A DNA stretch of 64,000 nucleotides, taken from an uncultured Clostridia bacterium (GTDB lineage Bacteria; Bacillota; Clostridia; UMGS1810). Of the stretch, positions 52,801-60,846 are shown piece by piece. Every line of letters begins with the position of its first letter. Position 1 is the stretch's first letter. Under the pieces are notes generated by a model that was given only the letters and a program-made list of their open reading frames with translations, ran no database searches and was not told where the DNA came from. Where the stretch lies: the NCBI GenBank assembly GCA_934463115.1, contig CAKSIN010000004.1:58374-122373 (forward strand), written 5' to 3'. Position numbers and translations under genes: made by a program.

Positions 52801-55070
52801 CCGCGGTCGTTGTATGAGCAGATTACATACGATTTCCTTTCCGAACCGTTTTGTGTTACGGTATTTGTTATCATAACGGGGCGGTCTTTAAACACGCTGT
52901 GATTTGTATAATCGGAGCGGATAACCGTTCCGTCGGCGGATTTTGTTGTGCTCTCGGGCATTGAATTGCAAAATGTTGTTGTCTGTGTGTCTTTTCCGCT
53001 CTTTGTAACAGTCCATTTTTCACCGAGATTGGATTCATCGTCAAATGTGTGACTCGGATATCCCGTCTCATTGTCGAATGTTTCCGAGCCGTATGTACCG
53101 CTGTATGAATATGACACTTCATTTACTCTGCCTTTGTAGGCAGCCTTGCTGCTTCCGCCCGGCATGCAGGCATACATGTCATATTTTTTGCTTACACGCA
53201 GCGTATCGTAGTATCCGTCGTCACCGAGGTGCTTGCGAACAGTTTCGTATTCGTAGATTTTTGCTCTGTCATTGTATTTAACGGCACTTAATGTTGGCTT
53301 GTTTGTCCAGCCGTCGGATGACGAATGAACTTTTGATTTGTAGTTGGAATACAATTTCGGATAACGACGGACACCGTCCGAGTCGACCACGGTCCCGCCT
53401 TTGTATTCATAGTGCACTGTTGCTCCGTCGTCGCCGCCCGTGGTACTGCTCGTTAAATACGGAATCATTCTCTGTTCCGTGTGCCCGATATACCGCGCCG
53501 AAAATTCCAATATGCTCCTTGTATATTTCAGACTCCGTGACTGTGTTCCGTCGGCAGAGGTAACGCTTAGCGTAACACTGCCGGGATTTTCGGTTGATGA
53601 CAAATCGCCGGAGTAGTCAAAATCCACCGTCCTGCCGACAGAATCGGTTATTTTTTTAATAATCGGTTTCGGCTCGTCAAGGCTGACCGTATCGAGCAGT
53701 GTGCCCTCGGCACTGTCGGGTGTGATTTTTATAACAATGTATCTTACCGCGCTCGACACGGAAAAGTTCTCCGAAAAATCGTACCACGAATCTGTCGGGC
53801 AATCGCGGACATAAATCACATTGTCATCCTCGTGATTGTATGCGGTGTCGTATCCGATAATATCCACCCGGACATCGCCGCCGTATTTGCTCTTGAGTCT
53901 GATTCCGAATGTGTAATCTGCAAGCGGTTTAACCTGAATCGGCTGAGATAATATGTATGTGTCTCCGCTCGTGTTGTTTCTGCGGAATTTCATCACACAT
54001 CCGTCTTTGCTGCCGGATGATGTATCCGAAGCAATAACTGCGTCATATGTGCCGTCATCTGCCTCGGATGACGTCCACATGCCGCTGTCGTATTTAAAAT
54101 TGCCCTCCGGCACACGGTTGACTATCGGCATACATTCGTGTTCAAACTTAATCGTGTTTGAAAATCTGTCCGTAATGCCGATAAGCCGCCCGTCTTTTGC
54201 AAAATACTGCTTTGTGCCGTCCGAAAGAGTGAGAGAATAGTATGACGTAACCTGCCCGTTTGAATAGGCCGTGTCATTTTTGTTGAATTGAATATCCTTT
54301 GCATAATACCCTTTCAGATTGCTGTCGGTTTCATCGGCGGTAAATTCCACTCGGTAAACATCACCGTTGCCGCTGTGATAGTACAGCTCCGACTTTTCGG
54401 TGTAATAGTATGTATCCTGAACTTCCTGCGGTTCGTATTCCGTTTCTATCTGAACGGACGGAAAACCGAATCCCCAGCCCATGCCGAGATTGTATCTGTC
54501 GAGCAGATAGTTGGAATAGTTGTTTATAAGCGCCTCAACCGGATAACCGTTTTGATTCGGCAGAATCATGAGTGTTTTGTCTCCGAGATTGGAGGCAACA
54601 GACTGATATGTTCTGCCTATTCTTAGGTCGAGTCCGTTTCTGCCGCTGAGAACCAAATCTTCAAAATTTAACGTGAGTTCTCCCGAATAATCCGATATAT
54701 TTTCATCCAAAAAGCTGTTATATGAATATTTCGGCTCGTTTGCACCGTTTGATGAAATCGGTGATGTAACCGTGTTAAACGATGTTAACAGAGCGGAATT
54801 AAAGACATAGTCATTTGCGGAAAACAGATTCAGAGAATCGTGTTCACCGCTCAAATCCGACTGCACGGGTTCAATGTCCTCACTGTAAACATCAGGTTCA
54901 ATATCGCCGCCCGAAATTTCTTCGGAAAGCAATTCCGGCGGTTTAACGTTGTCAAACGGTGTAAATCTTCCGGACACCGTTGCGCCCGCTGCCTCAGCAA
55001 CGGCAAACGAAGTATTTACGCTGCCTGCAAGCATTGCAGCAACCACAATTGCAGATACATATCTTTTCAT
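49890..55070 (-). CDS. RHS-repeat polymorphic toxin, secreted
   Basis: A 1,726-residue exported protein with a signal peptide ending near SFAVAEAAG. After a variable N-terminal region (about 30-560, including a lectin-like stretch), dozens of YD/RHS repeats (for example YEYDALNNRTK, YTYDSLNRLQS) form a beta-cocoon, ending with the core signature YDPTVGRFISYDAMEG and NPVRYVDPSGEF. The C-terminal tip after that is about 80 residues: a hydrophobic helix (AVPYIAAGIAATGAILFA) and a very basic end (KGQKRKQTDKFGGEKGDARR). The toxin family is unknown to me. It starts 22 bases after the U32 gene, with GAGGAG. Confidence 0.9.
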   Translation of the reverse strand: MKRYVSAIVVAAMLAGSVNTSFAVAEAAGATVSGRFTPFDNVKPPELLSEEISGGDIEPDVYSEDIEPVQSDLSGEHDSLNLFSANDYVFNSALLTSFNTVTSPISSNGANEPKYSYNSFLDENISDYSGELTLNFEDLVLSGRNGLDLRIGRTYQSVASNLGDKTLMILPNQNGYPVEALINNYSNYLLDRYNLGMGWGFGFPSVQIETEYEPQEVQDTYYYTEKSELYYHSGNGDVYRVEFTADETDSNLKGYYAKDIQFNKNDTAYSNGQVTSYYSLTLSDGTKQYFAKDGRLIGITDRFSNTIKFEHECMPIVNRVPEGNFKYDSGMWTSSEADDGTYDAVIASDTSSGSKDGCVMKFRRNNTSGDTYILSQPIQVKPLADYTFGIRLKSKYGGDVRVDIIGYDTAYNHEDDNVIYVRDCPTDSWYDFSENFSVSSAVRYIVIKITPDSAEGTLLDTVSLDEPKPIIKKITDSVGRTVDFDYSGDLSSTENPGSVTLSVTSADGTQSRSLKYTRSILEFSARYIGHTEQRMIPYLTSSTTGGDDGATVHYEYKGGTVVDSDGVRRYPKLYSNYKSKVHSSSDGWTNKPTLSAVKYNDRAKIYEYETVRKHLGDDGYYDTLRVSKKYDMYACMPGGSSKAAYKGRVNEVSYSYSGTYGSETFDNETGYPSHTFDDESNLGEKWTVTKSGKDTQTTTFCNSMPESTTKSADGTVIRSDYTNHSVFKDRPVMITNTVTQNGSERKSYVICSYNDRGLLSMQSSEVDETVKNNDALLKKYTTIYEYTTKYNLICKKRFFNTKDGKEACETNVYDSLGRIVSHTTAAGDTTEYRYENSAYPSLVTKEIRHDPMHFNGLMGGDGITEYTYDSTGMYITAKSESYGGGTAVTEYERDAITGDILREANPDGSYTDYTYCSDGKIKRVVSPLTQYADGKQFRTLEIHSYHNSALCRAYPGDDVPIYAVDEVQYYRGFDGDTTAKRYDARINYYDAVGNLRVSQRYDFTAKNEDGSYPVYTTKYIYDSNDRLIKITDNEGNETSYTYNGFDIPTSVTDCENNTYTFEYNLSENTVEMLLNSRKIASQKFDLRGNVTENSVYPQSGSCLSEQYEYDLNNNMVSYTDANGNKTEYVYDAQNRLRKTILPNGVSAQASYSAFDKPAFEKIYSADGEEKSVRTTYRNEKGDVNIRFYGYNKRLTDIDSYTTDSKGRITAKKSGNTTRSITYDELDNPIISASGDSKIYRVYDIYGETASASDNGKISESLYGYDMLGNLAEKKQDGKFDMTYSYSSIGRITKYVAPSGRTENYENTPNGNLKKITTDGKVFEYEYNDAGYVTKVIYPNGMATAYEYDNINRVTSAVTSVGTQRAESVLYEYDSAGNVTKETRNGEATEYTYDSLNRLQSVTYSDGTSVEYEYDALNNRTKDTYSNGDVRVYEYGKDNRLTQVKLNGDVTDTYEYNADGAVVSHNNKTYTYDEWNRLANYSDGASTHSYTYNADGIRTGKDNKQYVVDINNNVVAEADSNGNVTDEIIWGRQPLARKINGSWYYYIYNAHGDVIGLADDSGSIVNTYKYTPWGEIRSETETVDNPIKYAGEYYDDELGMIYLRARYYDPTVGRFISYDAMEGEISNPLDMNRYVYCRNNPVRYVDPSGEFAATATAGAALLSEAVPYIAAGIAATGAILFAEHKRKGTTNPANLPKHQKGQKRKQTDKFGGEKGDARRTPRKDKKK

Positions 55071-55092
55071 TGATTTTCTCCTCTGTAATTAA

Positions 55093-56334
55093 TTACTGAC
55101 TGTTTTTGCTTTTCATTCGTATTATTGTGTACTCTCCCACCGGACGGTCTATCGGCATTTTAACCGTCATCTGTGCGTGCGGTGCGCTCTGAATGGAGCT
55201 GCCGTCGGCGTCTTTCATGTCCGCGGCAATTACCGAAAATCTTTTGAATCCGGGTGCAATAAATTCCAATTCATCACCGAGGCAGAATTTATTGCGCTGC
55301 TCTATCACAACCGTTTTGCCGTTATCCTCAGTACATTGTACCACACCGGCTATTGTGTAATCCTGAATATACGTGTTACTTGTGTACAGCTGCTGCTTGT
55401 CCGACGGCTTGCCAAAGTAGAATCCGTCTGTATATTCGCGGTGACTCACCTTTTCCAAATCCTCGAGCACTGCCGAATCCACGGTGTAGTTTTCGGCGCA
55501 GCCGGAGTCAAAATAATCGTCTATCGCCTTGCGATATGCGCCCACAACGGTTGCCACATACAGTTCGTTTTTAACTCTGCCCTCAATCTTGAAGCTGGTT
55601 ATTCCCGATGAAATAAGCTCCGGGATATGGTTTATCATGCACAAATCCTTTGAGTTGAATATGAATGTTCCGCGTTCGTTTTCAAATACCGGCATGTATT
55701 CACCGGGGCGCTTTTCTTCCATAAGATAGTATTTCCAGCGGCACGGATGCGAACATGCGCCGCGGTTTGCGTCGCGATGAGTCATGTAGTTGCTGAGCAG
55801 ACATCTTCCCGAATACGAAACACACATTGCTCCGTGAACAAAACATTCTATTTCAAGGTCGGGTTCATTTTCACTGCTGATACGCTTTATTTCTATGAAT
55901 GACAAATCACGTGCCAGCACAACTCTCTTTGCCCCAAGAGAATGCCACATTGCCGCCGAAGCGTAGTTTGTGTTGTTTGCCTGCGTGCTTATGTGAATAT
56001 CCAGCTCCGGAGCCTCTCTGCGCACCGCGGCAAAAGCTCCGAGATCCGATACTATAATTGCGTCTGCGCCCATGTCGCGCACCTCGCGGACAAACTGCGG
56101 AAATTTGTCCATATCGGAGTTATGAGGGATAATATTTGCCGTTATATACACCTTTGCGCCGTGCGAATGGGCAAATTCTATTCCCTCGCGGATTTCATCG
56201 TTTGTAAAATTCTTTGCCGCAACACGGAGCGAAAATGCCTCACCGCCGATATACACCGCGTCGGCTCCGTACATAACCGCATATTTGAGTTTGTTAAGGC
56301 TCCCGGCAGGAGCAAGAAGTTCCGGTTTATTCAT
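55093..56334 (-). CDS. U32 family protein, tRNA U34 hydroxylase TrhP type
   Basis: A 413-residue U32-family protein (LLAPAGSLNKLKYAVMYGADAVYIGG) with the conserved Cys cluster CFVHGAMCVSYSGRCLLSNY .. GACSHPCRW, which binds an iron-sulfur cluster. In Bacillus the TrhP1/TrhP2 (YrrN/YrrO) proteins use prephenate to hydroxylate U34 of tRNA, and TrmR then methylates it. The methyltransferase gene immediately upstream, overlapping by 8 bases, supports the tRNA role over a peptidase role. The start used follows GGAG; a longer ORF start is less likely. Confidence 0.88.
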   Translation of the reverse strand: MNKPELLAPAGSLNKLKYAVMYGADAVYIGGEAFSLRVAAKNFTNDEIREGIEFAHSHGAKVYITANIIPHNSDMDKFPQFVREVRDMGADAIIVSDLGAFAAVRREAPELDIHISTQANNTNYASAAMWHSLGAKRVVLARDLSFIEIKRISSENEPDLEIECFVHGAMCVSYSGRCLLSNYMTHRDANRGACSHPCRWKYYLMEEKRPGEYMPVFENERGTFIFNSKDLCMINHIPELISSGITSFKIEGRVKNELYVATVVGAYRKAIDDYFDSGCAENYTVDSAVLEDLEKVSHREYTDGFYFGKPSDKQQLYTSNTYIQDYTIAGVVQCTEDNGKTVVIEQRNKFCLGDELEFIAPGFKRFSVIAADMKDADGSSIQSAPHAQMTVKMPIDRPVGEYTIIRMKSKNSQ

Positions 56335-56992
56335 GTGTTTTTTTCTCCTTTCGAACGGCAATTGCCATGCCGTCTCCTATCGGAATAATAGATGTCGTAA
56401 GCTCGCTGTGCGAACAGATGTATTTAAGAAAATCGCGTATGTGCCGCACTATCGCATAGTGCTTGCGCGGCAAAAGCGAATCGTTTGCCGTCATTCCCTT
56501 GTAGAGGATATTGTCGCATATAAATATTCCCCCGGGATTGAGCTTGTCGAAAACAGAATCGAAATAGTACCGGTACTGCGATTTATTCGCGTCGAGAAAA
56601 ACCATATCGAGCGTGCCGCCGACTGTTTTTATTGTATCCTCGGCGCTGCCCTGTATCACATGTATCACGCTTTCTTTCCCGGCGCGTGCAATATTGCGGC
56701 GGGCGATATCGGCGTATCTTTCGTCTTTTTCCAGCGTAAATATTTCTCCGCCCTCGGCAAGATAATCCGAAAAGAATATCGACGAATACCCTATTGCCGT
56801 TCCGACTTCAAGGATTCTCTTCGGCCTTTTGTATTCAAGAACCGACGCAAGAAAAGCCTTTGTTTCGCGCCCGATTATCGGCACAAATTTTTCGTCCGCA
56901 TAATCCTCCAGCTCCTTTAGTATACCGCTGCTCGGGGCAATGGTATTTGTTATGTAATCCACTATGTATTTGTAATTAATGTTGTCTGTCAT
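56327..56992 (-). CDS. trmR: TrmR-like tRNA 5-hydroxyuridine methyltransferase
   Basis: A 221-residue class I SAM methyltransferase of the O-methyltransferase 3 family: SAM loop LEVGTAIGYSS, acidic Glu in FTLEKDERY, metal-binding VFLDANKSQY and DNILYKG. In Bacillus TrmR (YrrM) makes 5-methoxyuridine at tRNA position 34. The overlap with both neighbours (17 bases with yunB, 8 with the U32 gene) indicates tight co-translation. Confidence 0.85.
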   Translation of the reverse strand: MTDNINYKYIVDYITNTIAPSSGILKELEDYADEKFVPIIGRETKAFLASVLEYKRPKRILEVGTAIGYSSIFFSDYLAEGGEIFTLEKDERYADIARRNIARAGKESVIHVIQGSAEDTIKTVGGTLDMVFLDANKSQYRYYFDSVFDKLNPGGIFICDNILYKGMTANDSLLPRKHYAIVRHIRDFLKYICSHSELTTSIIPIGDGMAIAVRKEKKTHE

Positions 56993-57644
56993 TTGATTTA
57001 CCGCCCGAATTCAGATTTAAATATGTCTGCGGAACATCGCCGATAATAACCGCCTCGGTTACAATCGCAGTGGTGGTGATGTCGGTTGTTTCCTCATAGT
57101 TTGGCAAAAAAGCGCCTATATTGACCTTAACAACCACATTCACCGTGTGGCGAACCTGGTTGATGCCTGCCTGGGTAAAAGAGCTTTTGAAATCTATGTC
57201 GGCAATGCTGCAGGGCATAACCTTTAATTTTACAGCCGGCCCCACACCCACAAGAAAATTGCTGTTTGTAAAATTTCCGATAGGTATGGATATAGACGTG
57301 TTCTCGTTTTCATCCAGGTAATCAAGCGTTTTCAGAGCTATCTCGGATTTCAGCTTATTGGCGTTTGCCGCGTTCAGCGAAAGAGACTGAATCCTGCCGT
57401 CCGTTGTCCTGTACACATCCACAATATCCGAGTACCCTCCGCATTCTGCCGACGCGTCGCGGACAGCCAGGTGTATGGCGCGGCTCGTGATATCTTCCAC
57501 CTTGGACTGAGCCACCGTTCGGACAGTGCGTATAACCGAAAGATAAACCCTTGCCGCAAGAGCCGCTATAAGAAGTGTAAGCGCCGCACCGACGGCTATC
57601 CGAAATACCTTTGCCCCTTTTACGGAGCTTTTCGATTTGCTCAT
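56976..57644 (-). CDS. yunB: YunB-like sporulation protein
   Basis: A 222-residue protein with a short basic N-terminus, one membrane helix (IAVGAALTLLIAALAARVYLSV) and an external domain with FLVGVGPAVKLKVMPCSIADIDFKSSFTQAGINQVRHTV, which is characteristic of the YunB family. YunB is a mother-cell sporulation protein with poorly known function; its presence implies endospore formation. The start lies after GGGGTG, and that ribosome binding site is inside a 10-bp hairpin. Confidence 0.88.
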   Translation of the reverse strand: MSKSKSSVKGAKVFRIAVGAALTLLIAALAARVYLSVIRTVRTVAQSKVEDITSRAIHLAVRDASAECGGYSDIVDVYRTTDGRIQSLSLNAANANKLKSEIALKTLDYLDENENTSISIPIGNFTNSNFLVGVGPAVKLKVMPCSIADIDFKSSFTQAGINQVRHTVNVVVKVNIGAFLPNYEETTDITTTAIVTEAVIIGDVPQTYLNLNSGGKSNDRQH

Positions 57645-57648
57645 ACAA

Positions 57649-57684
57649 TTCACCCCGTAACATCTATATGAGCCACGGGGTGAA
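57649..57684 (-). promoter_or_regulatory. Hairpin that covers the yunB ribosome binding site
   Basis: A perfect 10-bp inverted repeat, TTCACCCCGT / ACGGGGTGAA, with a 16-base loop. The 3' arm contains the GGGGTG ribosome binding site, 5 bases before the ATG. In the mRNA this would block translation until the stem is melted or bound, so the structure may be a switch for the whole yunB-trmR-U32 operon. Confidence 0.7.
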
Positions 57685-57705
57685 TATGTTCCGCATTACG
57701 CATTT

Positions 57706-57734
57706 ATTTTACCATAATTTTGCCGGCATGTAAA
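57706..57734 (-). promoter_or_regulatory. Predicted promoter of the yunB operon
   Basis: Minus strand -35 TTTACA, 17-base spacer, -10 TAAAAT. The expected leader of about 55 bases consists almost entirely of the ribosome-binding-site hairpin. A sporulation sigma-factor promoter was not recognised. Confidence 0.5.
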
Positions 57735-57757
57735 TACGGCAGCGTACATTTTGCAAA

Positions 57758-58471
57758 TTAATTTTCGTTCTCGTCGATTACCATGTATATATCTTCCGTA
57801 CGGCAGATATTGTACATATATTTTTTCTGCCTTTTGCTGCTGTCGCACAGGTAAAATGTTTTATCCGCATTGCTCATCATTGCCTTTTTTACCTCGGATT
57901 CTTCTATTGAGGAATCAGAAATGAAACCGTCGTCCATGTATCCGCGGCTGGAAAAAAAGAATAAATCGGCATTAATATGACTTATGAAATTCAATGTTTC
58001 ATTGCCGACATACGCAACCGAATGTGCAAGGAGCAGACCGCCGGTGCAGTAATTCTTAATATTTTCTTCTCCGAGTTTCAGTGAGGTTTTGGGGCTGTTC
58101 GTTATTACGATAATATCCTTAAACCGTGACAGCAGCGGAATCAGGTATGCGACGGTTGACGACGCGTCCATAAAAATTACGTCACCGTTGTGAATATAGC
58201 CGCATGCCTTTTGAGCAATTATTTTCTTCGATGCATTGTTTTGCTCTTCACGCAGAATCAACGGAATCTCATTGTCCTGAGTGCGGCGCAAAACCACACC
58301 GCCGTGAGTCCTGAGTACTTTACCCTGCTGTTCCAAAATTCGTAAATCACGGCGTATTGTGGGAGCGCTTACATAAAGAGTTTCGGCAAGCCTGTTTACG
58401 CTCACACTACCGTGTTTTTCCAAAAAATTTACTATTTCCTCTTGCCGTTCTATATTGTACACTTTTCTCAT
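57758..58471 (-). CDS. DeoR family transcriptional regulator
   Basis: A 237-residue regulator with an N-terminal DeoR helix-turn-helix (RQEEIVNFLEKHGSVSVNRLAETLYVSAPTIRRDLRILE) and a sugar-phosphate-sensing ISOCOT-like domain (GDVIFMDASSTVAYLIPLL; ITNSPKTSLKL). The ATG used begins MRKVYNI; the ORF continues upstream through the operator and is rejected. It is divergent from the dehydrogenase gene and probably represses it until a sugar phosphate accumulates. Confidence 0.88.
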   Translation of the reverse strand: MRKVYNIERQEEIVNFLEKHGSVSVNRLAETLYVSAPTIRRDLRILEQQGKVLRTHGGVVLRRTQDNEIPLILREEQNNASKKIIAQKACGYIHNGDVIFMDASSTVAYLIPLLSRFKDIIVITNSPKTSLKLGEENIKNYCTGGLLLAHSVAYVGNETLNFISHINADLFFFSSRGYMDDGFISDSSIEESEVKKAMMSNADKTFYLCDSSKRQKKYMYNICRTEDIYMVIDENEN

Positions 58472-58477
58472 CTCTTT

Positions 58478-58574
58478 CGTTTGTTTTCGTTTAATTTCGT
58501 TAATGTTTAAAACAAGCAATACATTTTCATTATTTTCGCCATATATTGCCGTTTGTTTTCGTTTGTGATATACT
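58478..58574. promoter_or_regulatory. Paired operators and dehydrogenase promoter
   Basis: The 15-mer cgtttgttttcgttt occurs twice exactly, at 58478-58492 next to the DeoR gene start and at 58550-58564. The second copy fills the spacer of the dehydrogenase promoter (plus strand TTGCCG-17-TATACT, 58546-58574). The copies are 72 bases apart. This is a good candidate for DeoR autoregulation and repression of the divergent operon, possibly by looping. Confidence 0.7.
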
Positions 58575-58609
58575 ATCATAAAAATTTATTAATGTCAAGG
58601 GGGATTATA

Positions 58610-59611
58610 ATGAAAACGGTTAAATCTGCAAATCTGCACGGAATAAACGATTTGAGGTATGAGGACACACCTCTCCCGATACGCGGCGATGATGAAGTGT
58701 TGCTTCGGGTTAAATGCTGCGGTATATGCGGAAGCGATATCTCAAGAGTTTATACAAAAGGAACATATCATTTTCCGACAATAATCGGTCACGAATTTTC
58801 CGGCGAAATTGCAGACGCGCAGGATAAAAACATGATAAGTAAACGTGCTGTTGTTTTTCCGCTTATTCCGTGTTTTAAATGCAGCAGCTGCAAAGAAAAG
58901 AATTATGCAACGTGCAGCAATTATGACTACTACGGCTCCCGACGGGACGGCGGAATGACGGAATACATTGCCGTAAAAGAGTGGAATATTGTGCCTATGC
59001 CCGATGGTCTCAGCTTTGACGAAGGTGCCATGTGCGAACCGGTTTCCGTAGCAAGACATGCCACCCTTAAGCTGGATATCACCCCCGGTGATTGTGTAAT
59101 GATTTCCGGTGCGGGACCTATCGGATTGGTTGCCGGTCAATGGGCAAAGGCGTTCGGAGCAGCTAAAGTGATATACACCGATATTGACAAAAGAAAACTT
59201 GATTTTGCAAAACAACTCGGATTCAACGAGTACACCGAAGATACATCCGCCGACTGTTTTATTGAAGGAACCGGGTACAGTGACGCACTCGAAAAATGCC
59301 TGAGAGCGGCAAATCCACGCGCAAGAGGGGTTTTGATGGGCAATCCGGCGGGTGAAATAACTATGCTGCAGGACACATATTGGTATATCCTCCGAAAAGA
59401 GCTGCAAATATCCGGAACATGGAATTCCTCGTACAATGATGTTCAAAACGACTGGAAAGAGAGTCTTAAAGCAATGGCAAACGGCACAATAGATGTGAAG
59501 AAACTGATAACGCACAGATTCCCACTGTCGGAATGCAATACGGCATTTGAAATGATGAAAAACAGAAAAGAATTTTACAACAAAGTTATGCTTTATACAG
59601 AGGTGAAATAA
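58610..59611 (+). CDS. Zinc-dependent medium-chain polyol/sugar-phosphate dehydrogenase
   Basis: A 333-residue MDR-family dehydrogenase: catalytic zinc site CGICGSD and GHEFSGE, structural zinc Cys cluster (CFKCSSCKEKNYATC), NAD loop GAGPIGLVAGQWAK. It resembles galactitol-1-phosphate or sorbitol dehydrogenases and oxidises a secondary alcohol of a sugar alcohol or sugar phosphate. The start follows AAGGGGG. The following epimerase gene begins four bases after its stop. Substrate not determined from sequence. Confidence 0.87.
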   Translation: MKTVKSANLHGINDLRYEDTPLPIRGDDEVLLRVKCCGICGSDISRVYTKGTYHFPTIIGHEFSGEIADAQDKNMISKRAVVFPLIPCFKCSSCKEKNYATCSNYDYYGSRRDGGMTEYIAVKEWNIVPMPDGLSFDEGAMCEPVSVARHATLKLDITPGDCVMISGAGPIGLVAGQWAKAFGAAKVIYTDIDKRKLDFAKQLGFNEYTEDTSADCFIEGTGYSDALEKCLRAANPRARGVLMGNPAGEITMLQDTYWYILRKELQISGTWNSSYNDVQNDWKESLKAMANGTIDVKKLITHRFPLSECNTAFEMMKNRKEFYNKVMLYTEVK

Positions 59612-59615
59612 AACG

Positions 59616-60293
59616 ATGATTACAAAGAAAATATCTCCGTCAATAATGTGTGTTGACTTTTTTGAACTTGACAAATATATTTCGGCATTTGAGAATAACG
59701 GCATTGATATGATTCATGTCGATATTATGGACGGTGGGTTTGTTCCGAATTATACGCTCGGAACGGATTTTGTAAGACTGCTGAAAAAGAAAACAAACAT
59801 ACCGCTTGATATACATTTGATGATAAACAATCCCGAAAGCAAAACGGACTGGTTTGAATTCGGAGAAAATGACTATGTGTCCGTCCACTGTGAATCAACA
59901 CCGCATCTGCACAGGGCAACTGCGGCAATACGCAGCCGCGGCGCAAAGGCCATGGTGGCAATCAACCCCGGCACACCGGTGAGCGTTCTGGAGAGCATTG
60001 TCGACGATATCGACGCTGTTCTGATAATGACGGTTGATCCCGGATTTGCCGGGCAAAAGCTCATAGAATCAACGCTGAAAAAAATCGAATACACCCGCAA
60101 ATGGCTAGATGGCAACGGGCATCGCAATACCGAAATAGAAGTCGACGGAAATGTGAGCTTTGAAAATGCAAAACGAATGTCCGCCGCCGGTGCAAATATC
60201 TTTGTGGCAGGAACATCAAGCATTTTCACCAAAAGTCTGAATATAGAGGATTCGGTAAAAAAATTGCGAATGTCAATTTCAAACAATCAGTAA
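59616..60293 (+). CDS. Ribulose-phosphate 3-epimerase family protein
   Basis: A 225-residue TIM-barrel epimerase with catalytic and metal ligands in HVDIMDGGFVPN, HLMI, MTVDPGFAGQ and EVDGNVS. It interconverts ketose phosphates at C3. As this is not the primary-metabolism context, it may act on an allulose- or other hexulose-6-phosphate. Co-transcribed with the dehydrogenase under the DeoR operator. Confidence 0.85.
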   Translation: MITKKISPSIMCVDFFELDKYISAFENNGIDMIHVDIMDGGFVPNYTLGTDFVRLLKKKTNIPLDIHLMINNPESKTDWFEFGENDYVSVHCESTPHLHRATAAIRSRGAKAMVAINPGTPVSVLESIVDDIDAVLIMTVDPGFAGQKLIESTLKKIEYTRKWLDGNGHRNTEIEVDGNVSFENAKRMSAAGANIFVAGTSSIFTKSLNIEDSVKKLRMSISNNQ

Positions 60294-60307
60294 CAATCAT
60301 TTTACAT

Positions 60308-60745
60308 TCATATCATATAATCATCCACAAAATCACTTCTTTGCCTGTCAAGAATATCCTGCAGAGTAATGCCGTCGAGGTACTCGGCAATAACCTTTCC
60401 GAGTCCCTCCCACACATAGAGAGTCGGACAGGAATTTTTGCGATCACATGAGTTTGGCGACTGTTCAAGACAGCTTACCGGCGCAAGGCTGCCCTCTGTG
60501 AGGCGCAGTATCATACCGACGCTGTATTTATCCGGTTCCTGTGCAAGCTTATAACCGCCCTGAAACCCGCGGTTTGTAATGAGTATGTTGTCACGGTTTA
60601 AAATCGATACAATCTGCTCTAAATATTTTTTTGAAATTTCCTGACGCTTGGCAATATCTTTCAGCGAGACAAATCCGTCATCCTTGTGCTGTGCCAAATC
60701 GAGGAGCATACGAACGGCATACCGCCCTTTGGTGGAAATTTTCAA
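60308..60745 (-). CDS. Rrf2 family regulator with iron-sulfur-type cysteines
   Basis: A 145-residue Rrf2-family regulator: winged helix KISTKGRYAVRMLLDLAQH ... LEQIVSILNRDNILITNRGFQGGYKL and Cys residues CLEQSPNSCDRKNSC that could hold a 2Fe-2S cluster as in IscR. The likely start is TTG, with GAGGTG seven bases upstream; the ORF can extend further but passes the inverted repeat. It may govern Fe-S or cysteine metabolism, and cysK in this window is one possible target. Confidence 0.88.
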   Translation of the reverse strand: MKISTKGRYAVRMLLDLAQHKDDGFVSLKDIAKRQEISKKYLEQIVSILNRDNILITNRGFQGGYKLAQEPDKYSVGMILRLTEGSLAPVSCLEQSPNSCDRKNSCPTLYVWEGLGKVIAEYLDGITLQDILDRQRSDFVDDYMI

Positions 60746-60764
60746 TGTAAACACCTCTTTACAA

Positions 60765-60826
60765 AATGTAGGCAAGCAAAATCTGCCTGCCTACATTATG
60801 ATACCACATAATTAAAAATAATTCAA
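60765..60826 (-). promoter_or_regulatory. Promoter of the Rrf2 gene with inverted repeat
   Basis: -35 TTGAAT (60821-60826) and -10 TATCAT (60798-60803), 17-base spacer. The inverted repeat AATGTAGGCA/TGCCTACATT (60765-60797) begins right after the -10, a usual place for autorepression. It can also form an mRNA hairpin of up to 13 bp before the start. Confidence 0.65.
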
Positions 60827-60846
60827 GAATAATATTTTGAAGTTTA

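Noticed and set aside
58742..59704. A 320-codon minus-strand ORF
   Set aside because: Antisense to the zinc dehydrogenase, no ribosome binding site, no family features.
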